Source of the DNA: Dryocosmus kuriphilus
Lineage: Eukaryota; Arthropoda; Insecta; Hymenoptera; Cynipidae
Length of the DNA: 64,000 bases
Assembly: GCA_038277395.1 (NCBI GenBank)
Contig: CM076193.1
Location: 72,496,252-72,560,251, forward strand
Reading direction: 5' to 3'
Part shown: positions 21,705 through 30,918 of the stretch, in pieces
Layout: every line of letters begins with the position of its first letter
How positions within the stretch are numbered: position 1 is the first letter of the stretch
The notes under the pieces: model-generated
What the model was told of the DNA's origin: nothing
Seen by the model: only the letters and a program-made list of their open reading frames with translations
Databases searched by the model: none
Position numbers and translations under genes: made by a program

Positions 21705-22232
21705 ATGGAAGGATCAATAATTACGACTAGATTCCCTAAAGGAGAGGTCGTCGCTTCGACCTTCCGACCAAAAGGAAACACTGCTGAATTAAAATTCACG
21801 AAAGGACCTTTGGAGGAATTGACGGCCGAATACGACCTGACTAAACCGCTTTTCACCCTGCATAGAGTCACGGGCCCCCCACATAACAGGAGCTTCGTGG
21901 TGAAATGCGTAACGAAGGATGAAAAGCGTGGAAACATATTTATGCAGTATAGCAATAATGAATCAAAAATAAAAACTGCAGAGCATTCTGCAGCTAGAAA
22001 AATCCTGCAAGAGCTTGAGAAGGTTTATTTCTTTAGTGAAGAAAGATGCACTGATAACCACAAAGAAGACACGTGTGTTACCTGTCTCGACAATGACTCT
22101 AAAGTACTCATAAACCTGTACAAATGGGGGAATTGTTGCGAGTATTGTTACTTGAGAGGACATGTCCTAAAAGATTGTGATAAAAAAGTTAAAAGAAATA
22201 AACGCATTCGAGAGCAGGATATCGAAAATTAA
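21705..22232 (+). CDS. Accessory protein: dsRNA-binding domain plus CCHC zinc knuckle
   Basis: A 175-aa intact ORF, 40 bp after pol. Residues about 35-105 fit a double-stranded-RNA-binding domain. A first helix (PLEELTAEYD) precedes a beta strand, then the hallmark GPPHNRSFVVKC at residues 57-68, and a last helix SKIKTAEHSAARKILQEL (87-104) that keeps the AA-x-x-x-L pattern. The second Lys cluster is partly changed (Glu 93 where Lys is usual). Residues 145-158 form an exact C-x2-C-x4-H-x4-C knuckle, preceded by another Cys pair at 124 and 127. The C-terminus is basic. I know no errantivirus with such an ORF. It may bind dsRNA to block RNA silencing, or assist packaging, since Gag lacks a knuckle. 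Both roles are inferred. Confidence 0.85.
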   Translation: MEGSIITTRFPKGEVVASTFRPKGNTAELKFTKGPLEELTAEYDLTKPLFTLHRVTGPPHNRSFVVKCVTKDEKRGNIFMQYSNNESKIKTAEHSAARKILQELEKVYFFSEERCTDNHKEDTCVTCLDNDSKVLINLYKWGNCCEYCYLRGHVLKDCDKKVKRNKRIREQDIEN

Positions 22233-22536
22233 AGAAGAATGCGCAAAACAAGAATTTCAAATCCACCAAGAAATTTTATGTAATCATATATAAGGAGACT
22301 ATTATAATCTAAATTTTGTATAAATCTAGATTGTATAAAATTACTACATATAACCATGAACCTTTGTACATATTGTAATAAAATTGCCTTTTAAGAAAGA
22401 CGAAGAGAGAATAAAAGAAATTAATGAAACAAAACCAAAAGAAGGAAGAGGAATTGGAGGTTGCCTTCGACTCTTCCTCTTTCTGAAAGGCTACCACGAT
22501 TTTTAAAACTTTTCTAAAATAATTTTCTATGTACAG
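22233..22536 (+). other. Intergenic region between dsRBD ORF and env, ending in the env splice acceptor
   Basis: AT-rich and non-coding. The last bases, TTTTCTATGTACAG, form a splice acceptor immediately before the env ATG at 22537, matching the spliced env mRNA known in errantiviruses. Confidence 0.7.
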
Positions 22537-24546
22537 ATGAAGCAGATCAGTCCATTAGCATGCAGGTGGATTTTATTTCTTTCACTCCCTATTGTCCTAG
22601 GAAGTCAATCGCAGTACGAAATCCAGCCCCTAGAGATGAATTCCGGAATATTCTACGAAAAATTGGAACCGATGAGACTCACTCAAACTTATTGGAGGAT
22701 CGTGATATTTTTGGATATCGGAAACTTCAGTCAATATCTCCACCTTGATTCAATCCAGAACGACATCCGTGAAAATTATAGAAGCTGTCTGCAAAAGTTA
22801 AGAAAGGAGGACTGTCGTCACGAAGTGGAATTGGACACCCTGACAACGAAGCTCGACAAAATTAAAACAAAGTATGATGACCTACAGCGAATACTCTCAG
22901 AAATCAAGAGCTATGAACCTGAAGCTAACACACAACCCAGGACTATGCAAAAACGCAGAGTTCCGATGTTAGGGTTCATAGGATCTGTTCTAGGACCTAT
23001 AGTTGGACTCATGACTACAGAAGACGGTGAAGAATACACAAATTCTATCAACGAAATTTACTATAGACAAGATAATCTAAGTAAAATTTTAAGACAACAA
23101 ACCCATGTAGTTAAGGCCGAAATTCAAGATATTCATAATGAAATAAATTCGAGAACAGCTGAAATCAAATTAATCAAAAATTTATTAAATAATACTATCA
23201 AAAATTCTGAGATACAAGAGAAAGCTATAAATGACCTATTGTACCAAAATTATCTGAGACAGTGGACGGTTCATGTGGAGGAAAATTTTAATCACTTGCT
23301 GGACACAATATCACATTTTACTGATATAGTAATAAGTGCCAGGCTGAGAAAAATTCATCCATCATTGATCACCAATATTCAACTTCAAGAAATTATTACA
23401 GACATTCATAACGACGCAAGTGCCCAAGAATTTCCTATTCCAAGTGCATACGCCAGAGCTGAAAGTCTGCAAGAAATAGGAAAGGCAGATATAGCTTATC
23501 ACTCAGGAAGATTGCTATTGTCCATCGACATACCCTTATTGGAGAGAATAAAATATCAATTATATAAAATGCATCCCTATCCAGTGCATCAAAAACTAAT
23601 CGAAAATATTACAGGAGCAGCCTATATATTGCTAAGAGAACCATATATAGCCTTATCAGTTGATGATCAAAATTACTTCCGATCGAGTCTGGAATATTAT
23701 AATTCATGCATAAGAACCATAAATCATATTATTTGCGAGTCAAACCAACCTATACATTCAACTGCAACTAATCCAACATGTGAAACTCAAATGTTACTCA
23801 AACCCTCTGCGGAAATGTTTTCCAGGTGCGATATAAGAATTAACTTACACGATGAAACATTCTGGACACAAATACCTTCACTTCAAGCCTGGTTGTTTTC
23901 AACAAATGAAAATCAACTCATAAGCATCACTTGTCTAAAAGGAAAATCTGAAAGAGGATATATAAATGGATCAGGATTACTACGAGTAGGAAATGGATGC
24001 ACAGTAAAATCAAAAAGTACCACCTTAAGTGGGATCACATTGTTGAGCAAAACTGAAGAATGTGTATATATACCGGATTTTTCCCTAAACTTAACCAAAA
24101 TATCTCCAATAATGGCGAATTTTCCAAAATTCTCAACGATACAAGAACAAACCCTACAAAGACAACCTGCGCAAAATTGGAAGGAATTAGAAAAGGGAGA
24201 AACTTTAACAAAAATCGAAGAAAAACTACTGGAATTTGAAGAACAGCAACATCACTATAAACAGAAAAATCACACTATTATTGGAACCTCCATCGGAATA
24301 ATGATAATAATATTATTTATAATATTATACTGCACACGAAAAATATTAATAAACATGTGTCACAAGGGTAAAATAAACTCCACAAAAGAAAACCAACACG
24401 ACATTACAGAGAGAGAAATAAAATCACTATTAAAGGAGAAGAACGAACCTCAATGCAGCAACGAAAGAAGAAAACCAACATCAAGAATACAAAATCCAGA
24501 CACCAGCATTGTGGAATTTCCATTAACCAACGTTCGCATTGCATAA
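22537..24546 (+). CDS. env: Envelope-like membrane glycoprotein (errantivirus/baculovirus-F type)
   Basis: A 669-aa intact ORF. It has a hydrophobic signal peptide (residues about 8-24) and a basic cleavage-like site at about 135-141 (QKRR). A hydrophobic Gly-rich stretch follows (about 145-160, with GFIGSVLGPIVG) in the position of a fusion peptide. After that come coiled-coil-like heptads (about 180-235) and several N-glycosylation sequons. One C-terminal transmembrane segment lies at about 579-600, before a 70-aa basic cytoplasmic tail. This layout is that of gypsy Env and the baculovirus F-like proteins. It would act at the cell surface or particle membrane. The start is supported by the flush splice acceptor. 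No break is seen. Confidence 0.88.
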   Translation: MKQISPLACRWILFLSLPIVLGSQSQYEIQPLEMNSGIFYEKLEPMRLTQTYWRIVIFLDIGNFSQYLHLDSIQNDIRENYRSCLQKLRKEDCRHEVELDTLTTKLDKIKTKYDDLQRILSEIKSYEPEANTQPRTMQKRRVPMLGFIGSVLGPIVGLMTTEDGEEYTNSINEIYYRQDNLSKILRQQTHVVKAEIQDIHNEINSRTAEIKLIKNLLNNTIKNSEIQEKAINDLLYQNYLRQWTVHVEENFNHLLDTISHFTDIVISARLRKIHPSLITNIQLQEIITDIHNDASAQEFPIPSAYARAESLQEIGKADIAYHSGRLLLSIDIPLLERIKYQLYKMHPYPVHQKLIENITGAAYILLREPYIALSVDDQNYFRSSLEYYNSCIRTINHIICESNQPIHSTATNPTCETQMLLKPSAEMFSRCDIRINLHDETFWTQIPSLQAWLFSTNENQLISITCLKGKSERGYINGSGLLRVGNGCTVKSKSTTLSGITLLSKTEECVYIPDFSLNLTKISPIMANFPKFSTIQEQTLQRQPAQNWKELEKGETLTKIEEKLLEFEEQQHHYKQKNHTIIGTSIGIMIIILFIILYCTRKILINMCHKGKINSTKENQHDITEREIKSLLKEKNEPQCSNERRKPTSRIQNPDTSIVEFPLTNVRIA

Positions 24547-26090
24547 AAGTACATCGATAGAAGCACCCATAGTTCATCGAGGACGATGAAAATCTTAAGA
24601 GGGGAGAGAAGGAAAAATTTTCAAAATTTTCCAGAATTTTCCTCTTTCCGTTCCGAAAGAAAAATCACATCAAATAAAATAACTGCAATACCGACATCAA
24701 GTGAGGGAGCTACATGACGGGATAGCACATAAGAAGCCATGATTGAAACCAACATGGTCGCCTTATAGATAAAAGTAATCTAATCTTCCAAGACCACACC
24801 TGCAACATGGTCATTGGATCACAGTTCATTATGGCCGCCACAACGAGCACTCTTATCTAACGTTTACGACAACGACGCCTACTTCTCTATGGCCGAAGCG
24901 ACAAGCACTCTTATCGCTACGAAGATAAGCCTAACCGACAAGACGGAGAAGAGGAAAACCGCAGTAACAAATGACAACAGATAATAATAATAATAATAAT
25001 AACTATATATAAGATAGTTATATATATGTATATATATATATATATATATAAATATAAATACATATAATCATAATTAACAATAAGGTACAGGATCACTTTA
25101 TATAGCTAAAAGAGATTCATATTGAGTATTAGTGAATTTTGGACGAAACTATAAATGAATCGGGTCATTGAAGTTTTCGGGCATGAAAATACATATTAAC
25201 CACATATAAATTCATAAAAGAAAGACTCAAACGCCCTAACACACAAGTACTCAGTCCTGAATCTCGACTATGGTCAAGATAAATTCTTGGGAAATTTGTG
25301 AATGTCTCAGGAGTTCAAGATTTAAGGTCAAATAATTGATCAGCATGAATTTGAAAATTTTGAATAAAACTAACTTTCCCAAGATGAAGAAATAGGGAAG
25401 TACTCTAATGCTCTAGAATTCCTGGTTTTCATAAATTTCAAACCATACCAAAAATAGTACTAACCAGTTAAGAAAAATTATAACAAGCAACTACCATATT
25501 TTACGTAATTAAAGAAATTCGAAGTTCTAGCTATGCCTTCGCTGCATTGCCACGTATTGGATTTACGAGATAATGTAGAGAGTGTATGGCTGGAGGATCG
25601 AATTCTAGGCGTTTTTTTTGGAAATTTCATAAAATTTTACATTAAGTTTCCAATAAGGTTAAACATAAATGGCCAAATAAAATGAAAAATAAATTTTGTG
25701 CATAAAGTAATACAATGAGAGTGAAGTATGAGTTTTAATTGAAATAGAGACGATCGAATTGAGGAATTTACCTAGCTAAGTAAACTATGTCAATCAAAAT
25801 TAAAAATTAGGACCAATCGCAAATGAAAAAAAAAAAAACATAGATGTGGACCAGTAACATTGGGTAGAAAATAATTTGAAAGAACTAATGATTCAAGAAT
25901 CAGTAAGTTTCCCAGTGTCATCGGTCCGGCAATAATTCTTAAATCACACACAGTTTAAGTCATTAAAAAAAAATGGAATTACTATACATGAATATAAATC
26001 TTACACAAAGCAGACAACTACACTAAACAACCTCGTCGAGGTCCCCATTCTCCAGATGGTCGCAAACGAATACCTCCTCAATCTTGGGAA

Positions 26091-26159
<69 letters not shown>

Positions 26160-26210
26160 AGTTAGCCGAAAGCCGATTTTTGAACCTATTATCTATATAT
26201 CAAATAAAAT
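24547..26210. other. 3' non-coding region of the retroelement
   Basis: No supported ORF on either strand. It contains a polypurine stretch AAGAGGGGAGAGAAGG at about 24597-24612, which resembles an internal polypurine tract. Near 24826-24925 lie two imperfect copies of TATGGCCGMMRCRACRAGCACTCTTATC, followed by a (TAA)n and (TA)n microsatellite (about 24980-25055). A pure A66 tract occupies 26093-26158. Confidence 0.65.
26093..26158. repeat. A66 homopolymer
   Basis: Sixty-six uninterrupted A on the plus strand, about 50 bp beyond the 3' end of the antisense gene. It could be a trace of retroposed poly(A) marking a capture seam, or a slippage product. No AATAAA close upstream supports the former. 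Confidence 0.95.
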
Positions 26211-26325
26211 TTAACTTTTACCTCCAGGATCGTGATGCTCTGTTCCGCATTTGCATCTGAGTGTGGAGAAATTCATTCGGATGAAACGGCCGCAATAACA
26301 AAATCGAAAGCTCGTTCCCACCTGA
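26211..26325 (-). CDS. Antisense gene exon 5: Cys/His cluster
   Basis: A short last exon after an (A/T)-rich acceptor (T10AG). It encodes a compact pattern C-x-C...C-x-C-x3-H-H (CYCGRF, then RCKCGTEHHDPG) that could bind zinc, then a stop at 26211. I do not recognise the family. Confidence 0.55.
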
Positions 26326-27817
26326 CTAAAAAAAAAAGGGGAACACACAAGAATAAACAATGCAAAAAGGTACGAAAACCAGGATAAGAGAGATAAGGAT
26401 AAGAATAATACAGAAGACTTACCCAAGACAAACAGATGAATCACCTTGCACGTGAGTGCAAGATCGGGAGCTGGAATCCTCGCTCGCACATAAGATTGTC
26501 ATAACAAGGTCGCTGATCTGCTGAGTGTACCGGAAGGTTTTGAGTCTCGACTCAGATGACGCATGCCTAGACTGAGATGAAACGGCAGACTTCCTGGGCC
26601 TTCCTCGACCTCTCCGTGTCACTCTACCTCTCGTCGTACCTTTAGATGACTCAGCAACATACGCGCCGCCTTGAAGTACGTCTTCCAACAACACGCTGGG
26701 CGACGACGACCAATGTGCCAGCCCCGAACACAACACCAAAAGCCGCGAAAGAAAGGCAGATAAGGATAGGCGACGAGGACGCATTGACACTGAACTCCCA
26801 CCTAAGGAATCAGGATAAAATTAGAAATGAAATCCTCTAAAGTTAATAATATAAAACAAAACACACACTATGCCACATCTACGTGGAATCCTCTAATTCT
26901 AAACTGTTCCGCATTAGATAATATTGCATTTTTCAGTTCGAGCGAAGAAACACGTAATAAAACCCCTTTGCGTCTAGGATCTAATCGACGAACTACCGTA
27001 AAGTCAGATTCTGTCACAGGAATATTCAGAGCATCGCGACACAAAGATACTGCAATAGTCACGGCCTTTAAAGGAAGAACTCTCCACAAAGCAAGTTGAT
27101 AAACTCCCAAAGCATCTTCAATGTCCGAGATTCTAAGTTTAACACTATCAACTTGCACTAATTGAGTGGCGAGTGGTTCCACGGTTGAATCAAAAAGGGA
27201 TAGATCGAAATCACGCACTACGGATTCCGACAAATCACGAACTAAATTATCCTCGCACAAAGAGTCACTCGCGGCAGATTTGTCAATTTCATCATCGAAC
27301 TCTCTTAGTAATTCCCCGAACAAATCATCAGACGCAGCCGAAGAAGTCATTACTAGACCAAGAGAGACACTAAAGGAATCGACAAAGCACTCACTTATTA
27401 TAACGTGAAAAGAAGAGAGATCAGCAAAAGAATATTCAACACTCACCAGAATGACAGGCCACTCCATCGCCCTGTATCAAGGGTAGGGGCAAACCTAGGC
27501 GTTGACAAAATTCCTCAAACATAATGGTATCGGCAGACGAATCGAAGTGGTCACTATCCATGTCAATTAAACACTGAAGGGAGACGTGCTCGCGGAGTTC
27601 TGCATCCCCTGATGACATCACTATACAATTCAGACTACATGGAGAATCCAGCAGACTAAGGAACACTCTCAAGATCCCTGTTATGATTACTCAACATAAA
27701 CATTACATTAGACTCAACTTAAGACACGAGAAAAGAAAGATCTGACTATTATGAGTACTTACCTAGAATTCGATCAAGCAAAGTAATGAAGACACATAAA
27801 CCGTGCACAAACTTCAT
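26211..27817 (-). CDS. Antisense spliced accessory gene of the retroelement
   Basis: A minus-strand gene with strong splice signals and matching phases. Exon 1 is 27817-27763 (ATG 27817, donor CTAG|GTAAGT); the first intron has 85 nt. Exon 2 is 27677-27447 (donor CTG|GTGAGT); the second intron has 94 nt. Exon 3 starts at 27352 after the acceptor TCTCTTGGTCTAG and is open to 26868. Exon 4 covers about 26801-26423 (donor TTGG|GTAAGT); a 97-nt intron with a T-rich acceptor follows. Exon 5 is 26325-26211. The joins 1-2, 2-3 and 4-5 keep frame. The exon 3-4 join is unresolved: a donor at 26882 and an acceptor at 26802 would give an 81-nt intron but enter a different frame from the AT-hook frame. 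Exon 3 may instead end one isoform. The product would be a nuclear, nucleic-acid-binding protein. The position next to the 3' LTR recalls HTLV-1 HBZ. Confidence 0.72.
26423..26801 (-). CDS. Antisense gene exon 4: AT-hook exon
   Basis: The frame ending at the GTAAGT donor (26422-26417) carries RGRVTRRGRGRPRKSA. This has an AT-hook core (GRP flanked by Arg/Lys) for minor-groove DNA binding, followed by a Ser-rich stretch. It is the only frame open up to the donor and it joins in phase to exon 5, which supports it. The upstream end is uncertain; the acceptor may be at 26802. Confidence 0.6.
26868..27352 (-). CDS. Antisense gene exon 3: acidic region plus ORF1p/Baculo_FP-like segment
   Basis: The first half is acidic (SDDLFGELLREFDDEIDK). 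The second half has the pattern of the nucleic-acid-binding fold in LINE ORF1 proteins and baculovirus FP proteins: a short coiled-coil (KLRISDIEDAL), then ALNIPVTESDFTVVRRLDP, then KGVLLRVSSLELKNAIL and FRIRGFHV. The stop is at 26868 unless splicing removes it. The similarity is at pattern level only. Confidence 0.6.
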
Positions 27818-27975
27818 TTCCCATTGACTACTGACCAAATTTCGATAATTAATTTGTTGAAAGTTAAGCATAAAACAATCTTGTAAGCTATATCCTTGAA
27901 TCGCTAAACTTGATGAAAGAAAAGAATAAATAAAATAAAAATAAAAATTTTATCTCAGCGGGACGCTGATGTCCC

Positions 27976-27988
27976 GAAAAAGGGAGAG
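27976..27988 (+). other. Polypurine tract
   Basis: GAAAAAGGGAGAG ends one base before the 3' LTR, the expected primer site for plus-strand DNA synthesis. Confidence 0.85.
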
Positions 27989-27989
27989 C

Positions 27990-29429
27990 TGTTATGTCCC
28001 AGATTTTAAATTTCAGATTATTTTAAATTCTCGCCATAAGGTTCAGAAGTAAAGACAAGGAAAACCGCTCATCAAGGACTAGCGCTTAAGGAATTAGTAT
28101 GATAGGTAGAAACAATGAGAATTCGCCAATTAAACTATAAAAATTACACGTACATCTGAGAAGAATCTCTCATCTAATTTAAGAAGGATTAAAGCATAAG
28201 AATAAATGTTAGCACATAAAATACCCTCTCCTTTGTCACCGTAGAATTAAGAAATACCGTAGTTAAAAAGGTAAGAGAGATAATGGGAAAATATGACTAA
28301 TATCAAATAACCGGTCCAGAATCAAAAGTGCCAACGTCAGCGCGCGTGCTATAATACAGATTTGTGAGCGTACGTGCCGTAATACAGATTTGTAACCGCG
28401 CGTGCCATAATACAGATTTGCATAGATCTCCTCTCAACAAGGGGATGAGTCTCCTATAAAAACCCCGTTCGATGAGGTATCGACGTTTTTGCGTTCCGAA
28501 AAGTTACATTGTACACGTCGTTCTCCGAGATCAGTTAAATAACCTCAAGTAACTAGTAATCACTTTGTAAAAGTAGTCCTCTGTGATCAGTTAAACAACC
28601 TCAGGTAGCAAGAGAAAGTAGTCAACTATTAAGTATTTCTTCTTGTGAATGTAGCCCTCTGAGATCAGTTAAATAACCTCAAGTAACAAGTGGTTATCTT
28701 GTAAAAGTAGTCCTCTGTGATCGGATGAATAACTTCAAGTTACAATTAATTTTCTAGTAGTGAACAAAGTCCCTTTGATTTCGGCTAAGAATCAAAGTAA
28801 AGTCTACTTCGGGTTAAAACTAAAGTGTATATATATATATATATCCGGAAAAGAACTTACGAGTGGATTCGATCTGTCGAAGTACGTTCGTGTATCGCTC
28901 GATCAGTGAAAGGAAGAGATACTTCGATTACGGTTCTCTCCCCTCTCACTCTAGCCAAACTACCCCTGTGAATTGGTCTCGCCGTTGCCAATTACGGAAT
29001 AGAGATACAAGCGACGAACAAACTACCCCTGTGAATTGGTCTCGCCGTTGCCAAGTTCGAAATAGGGATACAAGCGACGAACAAACTACCCCTGTGAACT
29101 GCCCTCGTCGTTGTCAGCTCGGAATAGGGACAAAAGCGACGAAACAACTTTCTCTCGCCCTTTTGAACAAAAAGGTAAATTTTAAGTAACAACTATATAT
29201 CTGTTCTCATCTTTATTTTCTTTCTACTTAATTGTAATAAACAAATTTTACTCTATATATCTGTGTACTACTTTCATTTATAATTACACGATCCGCATAG
29301 GGTTGACAAGTGACAACGATCCCACACAAATAATTGGTCAGGACTTACCATCCCGACAATAATCAGCAATACAAGCCTCTTCTACCTTTCCAATTCCATA
29401 CTACCTTTGCCTTAACTCGGGACGTAACA
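27990..29429 (+). repeat. 3' LTR
   Basis: 1440 bp, TGTTATGTCCCAG to GGGACGTAACA, uninterrupted. It has the TATA box at 28455-28462, the AATAAA at 29236-29241, the 28-bp and 63-bp repeat sets and a (TA)n where the 5' LTR received the mariner. ATTT follows directly (target duplication). Antisense transcription of the accessory gene would have to start in or just inside this LTR. Confidence 0.96.
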
Positions 29430-30084
29430 ATTTTTAATAATTTTTTGTCAGGGAAATTTTTCTGAATGTCAGGGAAATGTCAGAGAAATGAAAAAATTGA
29501 ATCTTGTGGCCACCCTGAATATTGCTCTCGTGTGAAGTACATGATATTGAAAAGAATATTTTGAGGCTCCTTAGACTAAGCGGTCCTCATTGTTTTATAC
29601 ACGGCGGGCCACGATCTACGCTTATGAACTTAATTATTGCATACTTTATACGTATATGCAAATTTATTTGATATTTAATTTTAGCGGACTCAAAATCTCA
29701 GATAGAACAAATTAGTTGTATTGCATAGGTCAGAATTTATTTATATACATCACCTTTTTTTAATCAAAATTTAATTTTAAGTTTTCAAATTGCAGTGCTA
29801 ATGAATTTTAGACTGCATATCTCATATTTTGTGAAAATTATATGTGCATATAGTTTTTACACAATAGGTTGATTCAAATTTGTAAAAACGGGAGTTTCCT
29901 TTAAGGGAAGGGATAACTTATTTTAGTAAAGGTAAATGTTGCCAACTGAGAGACGCGTGGCCCGCAGACCTTGATTTTTAGAGGGCTCCTGCTTTAGGTC
30001 ATGAAATAAAAATGTACGTCGAGATGAGCTTTCAAATACGTTTATAACTTCAAATTTCAATGGACTTAACAATCTTCGTTGGTA
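29430..30084. other. No gene recognised
   Basis: AT-rich flank of the retroelement. Two imperfect copies of a TGTCAGGGAAAT word occur near 29448-29487. Confidence 0.55.
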
Positions 30085-30239
30085 GGGGAGCGTCCATTAA
30101 TTACGTAAGGGGTTGGGGTGGCCAAATCATACGACCATCTTAAAGTTACGTCTATTTACTATATAAAAACTCTGACAAAGGGGGGGGGGGGGGGGTCTCA
30201 AATTTCTAAATGACCGTTACGTAATTAATGGACGCTCCC
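30085..30239. mobile_element. Small MITE with G16 run
   Basis: 155 bp with terminal inverted repeats GGGAGCGTCCATTAATTACGTAA at both ends (the left one has an extra G) and TA on both sides (30083-30084 and 30240-30241). It contains G16 at 30180-30195. TIRs of this type (GAGCGTCCATTAATTACG) are widespread in animal genomes. No coding capacity. Confidence 0.85.
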
Positions 30240-30399
30240 TAGATGAAATTTTTTTTCGGATCCATTGCGAGGCTCTGCATGTAGAAATTAGTAATTATTA
30301 AATATTATAACATTTGCAAAATAAAATTTTTTATAAAATGTATTTCTTTCCTCTTTTTCAATAAATAAAATGTCCAAAAAAATTTATGGTACTTAATGG

Positions 30400-30600
30400 T
30401 AATAATAAACAATCAAGATATGCAAACAATATGCGTCTCACTGAATGACTCATGATATGCGAGCGATATGCGTCTCAGTTGATGACGCATTTGCCTGCTT
30501 TGGTGAGGTCATACTGTGCGTTTAATCGTCACTACTTGCATGCATAATGCGTCGCATATTGCTCTCATTTTGATATCTGGGCATTTGTACATTTCTGGGG
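30400..30600 (-). repeat. Possible diverged relative of the CCCAGATA repeat
   Basis: Read on the minus strand it begins CCCAGATATC and has ATGCGACGCAT words and an AT-rich tail, like the repeats at 7621 and 63689. The alignment is weak. Confidence 0.3.
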
Positions 30601-30918
30601 AAGGAAGAAAAATTTCGCAAAAAAAGAGTTTTACGAAGGTTCTTTTATAGAACTCAGAAACTATGGACGTTCTTTAAATTTACAAAGCATTATTGTTTCA
30701 TCATCTAGACCTCCATCAGGAGGTACTTTCGCTCCTTTTTTCGGTTACTGCCCTTGCTCATTACTGTGAATGGATGTAACGTATTATACCAGAAAAAGGC
30801 TACTGAAGAGCGGAAATATCTCCGGCCATATTTGTAGCTACATTATAACATTTTTAACTTAATTTCGAAACATCTAATTCAAACCGAATCATAACATCCT
30901 TAATAATTTGATACGGAT

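Larger units (their letters stand above)
12113..29429 (+). mobile_element. Large errantivirus-like LTR retroelement with dsRBD accessory ORF, env and antisense gene
   Basis: Two LTRs (TG...CA) flanked by a 4-bp direct repeat ATTT (12109-12112 and 29430-29433). A tRNA-Leu-type primer site follows the left LTR and a polypurine tract precedes the right one. Order on the plus strand is LTR, leader, gag, pol (PR-RT-RNase H-long linker-IN), a 175-aa dsRBD/CCHC ORF, env, a 3.4-kb 3' region and LTR. The 3' region holds a spliced gene on the minus strand. Size without the later mariner is about 16.4 kb, far above the 7-9 kb usual for errantiviruses. Integrase motifs (LTKY, ELVFGK) and an env with a basic cleavage site place it near gypsy/412/17.6-type Metaviridae. 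Low LTR divergence indicates recent insertion; pol carries frameshifts. Confidence 0.93.

Noticed and set aside
26646..27408. Plus-strand frames (for example 27166-27408, Ser-rich)
   Set aside because: They overlap the antisense exons, have no splice or start support, and mirror the acidic exon on the other strand.
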